Shown here in pieces: positions 59,991 to 64,000 of a DNA stretch of 64,000 nucleotides. This DNA comes from Musa acuminata AAA Group (lineage: Eukaryota > Streptophyta > Magnoliopsida > Zingiberales > Musaceae), in NCBI RefSeq assembly GCF_036884655.1, contig NC_088327.1:14083001-14147000 (forward strand), given 5' to 3'. The position numbers and the translations under genes are program-made. Numbering within the stretch: the first letter of the stretch is position 1; each line of letters starts with the position of its first letter. The notes beneath the pieces were generated by a model that did not search any database, was not told the origin of the DNA, and was given only the letters and a program-made list of their open reading frames with translations.

Positions 59991-61221
59991 CTCAAAACAT
60001 CAGCAAGATGATTGGAAGCAGCAAATCGCTTTATATAGAAAGCCTATTTTACATATATCATGTTTAAATGCTTCTAGTTTTTAAAATGGTTTAGCATTTT
60101 AAGGTCTGAAAATATTACAAACTTATATGGAATCAAGTAACATTCCCAATTCCGTAAAGCTTATATCATAGCATACAATTTTCAATGACCTCAATCTATT
60201 GAAACTTTTCTTTCTTCAAATAGTTAGGAGTGATAATATTGGTGAATTTTCTAATGGATCTCTGGTAGAAAATAGCTCCTCACTTCTGTGATAGAGTTTG
60301 GAGTAGGTTATATTCTCAAATGACATGAATCTTTTTTTTCATCTACATGAATCCTATTAGCACTCACAATGAACTCTAAGAAGATCAATCGATTTGTTAG
60401 GAAGTCACACTTCTTTAAATTGGTATATAGTTTGTTATCTTGCAAAATAGTTAGGACTTACTATAAATAGTCCATATGTTCTTCCCTACTATGACTATAG
60501 ATTATAATGTTATCAAAGTAGACTACTATAAATTATTCGATCAATGGTTTAAGTACCTAATTCATAAGCCTCATGAATATACTTGGTGCATTGGATAACC
60601 TAAATGACATAACCGATCATTCACAATAGTCTTCTTTTGTCTTGAATGCAGTTCTTCGTTCATCTCTAAGCCTTATGCGAATTTGATGATATTCACATAT
60701 CAATCTATGATAATATCTTGGAGCTTTATAGTTGATCTAGCATATCTTCTAATTGAGGTATGGGAAAGTGTGACTATGATCTTATTGATGACTCTACTAT
60801 CTATGCACATCCTTCAGCTTTCATCTTTCTTGGGTGTGAACAAAGTTGGGACTGCACATGGGCTTATACTTTCTCAAACATGTTCCTTACGCATTTACTC
60901 TTCTATCTTCTCCTTTAACATGTCATTCTCTTTTGGGTTCATTTGGTAGTGAGGTAAATTTGGTAGACTTACTCCTAGAGCTAAATCAATTTGGTGTTGA
61001 ATATCTCTCATGGGTGAAAGTCCATCTAGTAATTCTTCAAGGGTGATCTCTTTGAATTCTTCCATTATCAATCTTAGTCCTTTTGGAATCTTTGCTTCAT
61101 GTGACTTTTCTCCCTTCATAATTGATAGTCATAGGTGCCATACAAGCCAATCACGTGAGTGATGACACATATGACATTATATGTACTCTTTTTACTTATT
61201 ATATTATTTGATATTTTATCA

Positions 61222-61226
<5 letters not shown>

Positions 61227-61302
<76 letters not shown>
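61227..61302. repeat. (TA)n microsatellite in the first duplicate
   Basis: A long uninterrupted TA run within the left end of the nested element; the sister tract lies in the second duplicate at 61525-61627. Confidence 0.95.
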
Positions 61303-61303
<1 letters not shown>

Positions 61304-61520
61304 GAGAATTAGATCGTGATGAGATTACGATAATGAGACCGATTCACCTTTAAATACAAGTCCTAAATAATCCCGGTTATATGTTACTTGAGAATGACAT
61401 CGAAATAACCAGATAGACTAGTGTGCCGTATACCCATCCAAATGACACGTATGACATTATATGTACTCTATTTTACTTATTATATTATTTGATATTTTAT
61501 CACTTTATATTTTTTATTAC

Positions 61521-61630
<110 letters not shown>

Positions 61631-64000
61631 TGGATTTGTGGAATGAGAATCAAATCGTGATGAGATTACGATAATGAGACCGATTCACCTTTAAATACAA
61701 GTCCTAAATAATCCCGGTCATCGGTTACTCGAGAATGACATCGAAATAACCAGATAGACTAGTGTGCCGTATACCCATCCATATGATAGAGGTGGCTGGT
61801 CTCATAGTTGCTCGTGTAGAGACACTAGGGATACAATGCAGGTAATCATTAGAGAATGAGTTCACTGATTAATCCGCTTACGGAATGTTGGATGGTTGAT
61901 GATGCCTTATTGTCAGATAGCGAATCCATCGTCCTAGTGGTGTATCTAGTCTTTAGACTTGAGATACCAAGGATATCTATGAGTACTCAACTCTTTGATA
62001 TCGGACTTATAGGTCTGGAAGTTACAGATGTAGCACAACCGGTCATCAGGAGTGATAACCAACTTTACGAGGGCTATTGAGTGTCAATAGAGGATCATCC
62101 ACTTTCGGTGTCATGAGAAAAATATCTCATGTATTCTTGCTAAGACAAATCCATAGTTAGAGTCATTCGAATTGAGAGAAAAAGAGTTCTATGAGAGAAT
62201 TCGATTAGAGCGAGACTCGAGTAGAAACCGTATGGGTCTGACAGTACCATGCCCGGTATATGATTTCTGGGATATTAGATGGATGAATGACTATATGTAC
62301 ATGGTAACTAAGGATAGACATATCCAATAGATTGGATTCCCTTATATCATCTAGGGATTGTGGCGTAATAGCCTTGTACATCCACAATCGATGAGTCGAG
62401 TTAATTATTATCCAAAAAGAGTTCTAACAAGTATGACTCATGGTCAGCTCGATATTGGGCCTAAAGAGTCACACACATATAGTAAGTATTGGGACGAGTA
62501 GATGTTAAGATATGAGATATCCGATGGAGGCCCTATCTTATTGGATATCCAATAAGCCACTAAATTATTGGATCCTATGAATGAGATTCAATAAGAGCCA
62601 ATAAGATATTATTGAGTAGAGATCAACTAACCTAAGAGGCTTGGATAGTTGGATGGAGATCCAATACCCATTATGGTAGGATCCATTAGGGTTAAGTTGA
62701 CAAAGGGCCTCTATAAATATGATGAAACCAAAGGTCTATGGGCTAGGCTTTTTGGCTACTACCTCCTATTCTCCTCCTCAGCTAGTCCCTATTTGAGGTG
62801 TGTGGATAGTAAGAAGAGGCAGCTCATTCTTGATTGTGTGATGCGCACGAGGAAGAGATTTGGGCAGCGATTTGAGGAGCGTCTTCGTAGCCCCTACCGT
62901 GTGGATCATCGCTAGAGAGAAGGACAGTTGACCTTCTTCATCCTCTCCAAGAGATCTGTAGGTTTTCAGGGATATATGATCTCCCTAGGTAACACATCTT
63001 TCTTATATGCATAGTTTTTGGTTTCACGGGTTTTTGCACATAAATTTTTACACGATAATGAAACCTTTTTTTTTAATAAGAAATTATGATATTTTTATTT
63101 TTTATTCTACCGCTATGCATATGATGTCATATTAGATTTTTCAATAATAATAAGAGCATAACATGCTCTTGTATCTTTAGAACTAATAATAAATTCCTAC
63201 TCATAGTTGAAAATGAAAAAGAAAGACTTTCCTTTAACTTTAAAGTGTTAAGACTTTTTGGTAGTCAGTAAAATAATAATCTTCTTCCCATTCTATCAAA
63301 ATATATAAATATTTTCTTCTTCCCATTATTATGACCTTTCAAGTAGCACATGACATGCATCCATGTCAACTACATCATATACAACTTCCTTATAGTTTTT
63401 TTCAATTGAGGGAGGAAGGAACTCTATAAATCTCAATTATAGTGATAGTTGAGCTTTCTTTAATCCAACTTAACTTATATAGTTTTGGATGAGCTTCTTT
63501 ATATAATTTTAAGTGTTTCACTTGTGATTTGAATTTAATGTTGTCACAGCTTTTATTATCTATGATCAATGCACAAACTTTGTTATTAACATCTGAAAGA
63601 TTTTTTTATGCTTAGATGGATCTTTTTTTGCATTGGGATGCGTAATAATCTTTTTACAACCCATGCTATGTGTTTCTCTTCTTTCTCTACTATTTCAGCA
63701 TTATCAATATCATCAATTATATCATCTCGGGTATCTTTTTTTTCTTCAAAGTCATCTTTATGATATGCAAGATTGATAGTCTTACGAGCACGATACTCAT
63801 TAGAATGATGGCTAGGCTCCCCATATTTGAAATATTTCTCAATCATGAGTCGAACATATGGATTGTTTATGGTAGTCGGGATATGCTTAACTTGCTTTGT
63901 TACTCCTCTGGTACTTATGCTTTGATTTATAGATTGTATTAACTTAGTCATAACGTACTCTTTTTTTTTAAAGAGTAGATTGTGTTATTGGAGTAGAGAA

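Overview
This is nuclear DNA from a flowering plant. It holds spliced genes with GT-AG introns, one GC-rich intronless gene, a chloroplast-type NADP-malate dehydrogenase, a BRAHMA-type chromatin remodeller, and long AT-rich stretches filled with decayed Copia and Gypsy retrotransposons. The contrast between the very GC-rich intronless kinase gene and its surroundings suggests a monocot, possibly a Musaceae (banana/Ensete) relative, but that is inference.

Layout: (1) 43-1225 (+) is the 3' end of an NADP-malate dehydrogenase gene. (2) 1650-4330 holds two adjacent minisatellite arrays, with periods of about 77 and 80 bp. (3) 7606-13379 (-) is a complete eight-exon gene for a triple-KH RNA-binding protein of the BTR1L/NOVA/PCBP type. 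(4) 15100-21722 is a decayed Copia element whose reverse transcriptase is split by a 1.7-kb solo-LTR-like insertion. (5) 23411-24690 and 25629-27687 are two solo LTRs of one family, each with a perfect 5-bp target-site duplication. (6) 28000-29820 is another decayed Copia 3' region. (7) 32329-46845 (+) is a complete 14-exon BRAHMA (SWI2/SNF2) ATPase gene. (8) 47873-48169 (-) is a possible small gene of unknown function. (9) 49646-50929 (-) is an intronless kinase-fold gene that lacks the usual catalytic residues. (10) 51800-56020 is a patchwork of a 170-bp repeat, a long-TIR foldback element, a TA tract and a TRIM-like cluster. (11) 57494-64000 (-) is a decayed Ty3/Gypsy element carrying two nested insertions and running off the right edge.

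The genes do not form a pathway. They are independent plant genes: chloroplast redox metabolism, RNA binding, chromatin remodelling and a putative pseudokinase, separated by nested retrotransposon debris. I did not find a convincing new multi-gene system. The most informative observations are the nested insertions dated by target-site duplications, a three-copy solo-LTR family with near-palindromic GGCGGT...ACCGCC blocks, a duplicated QLQ-coding segment inside a BRM intron, and the pseudokinase.
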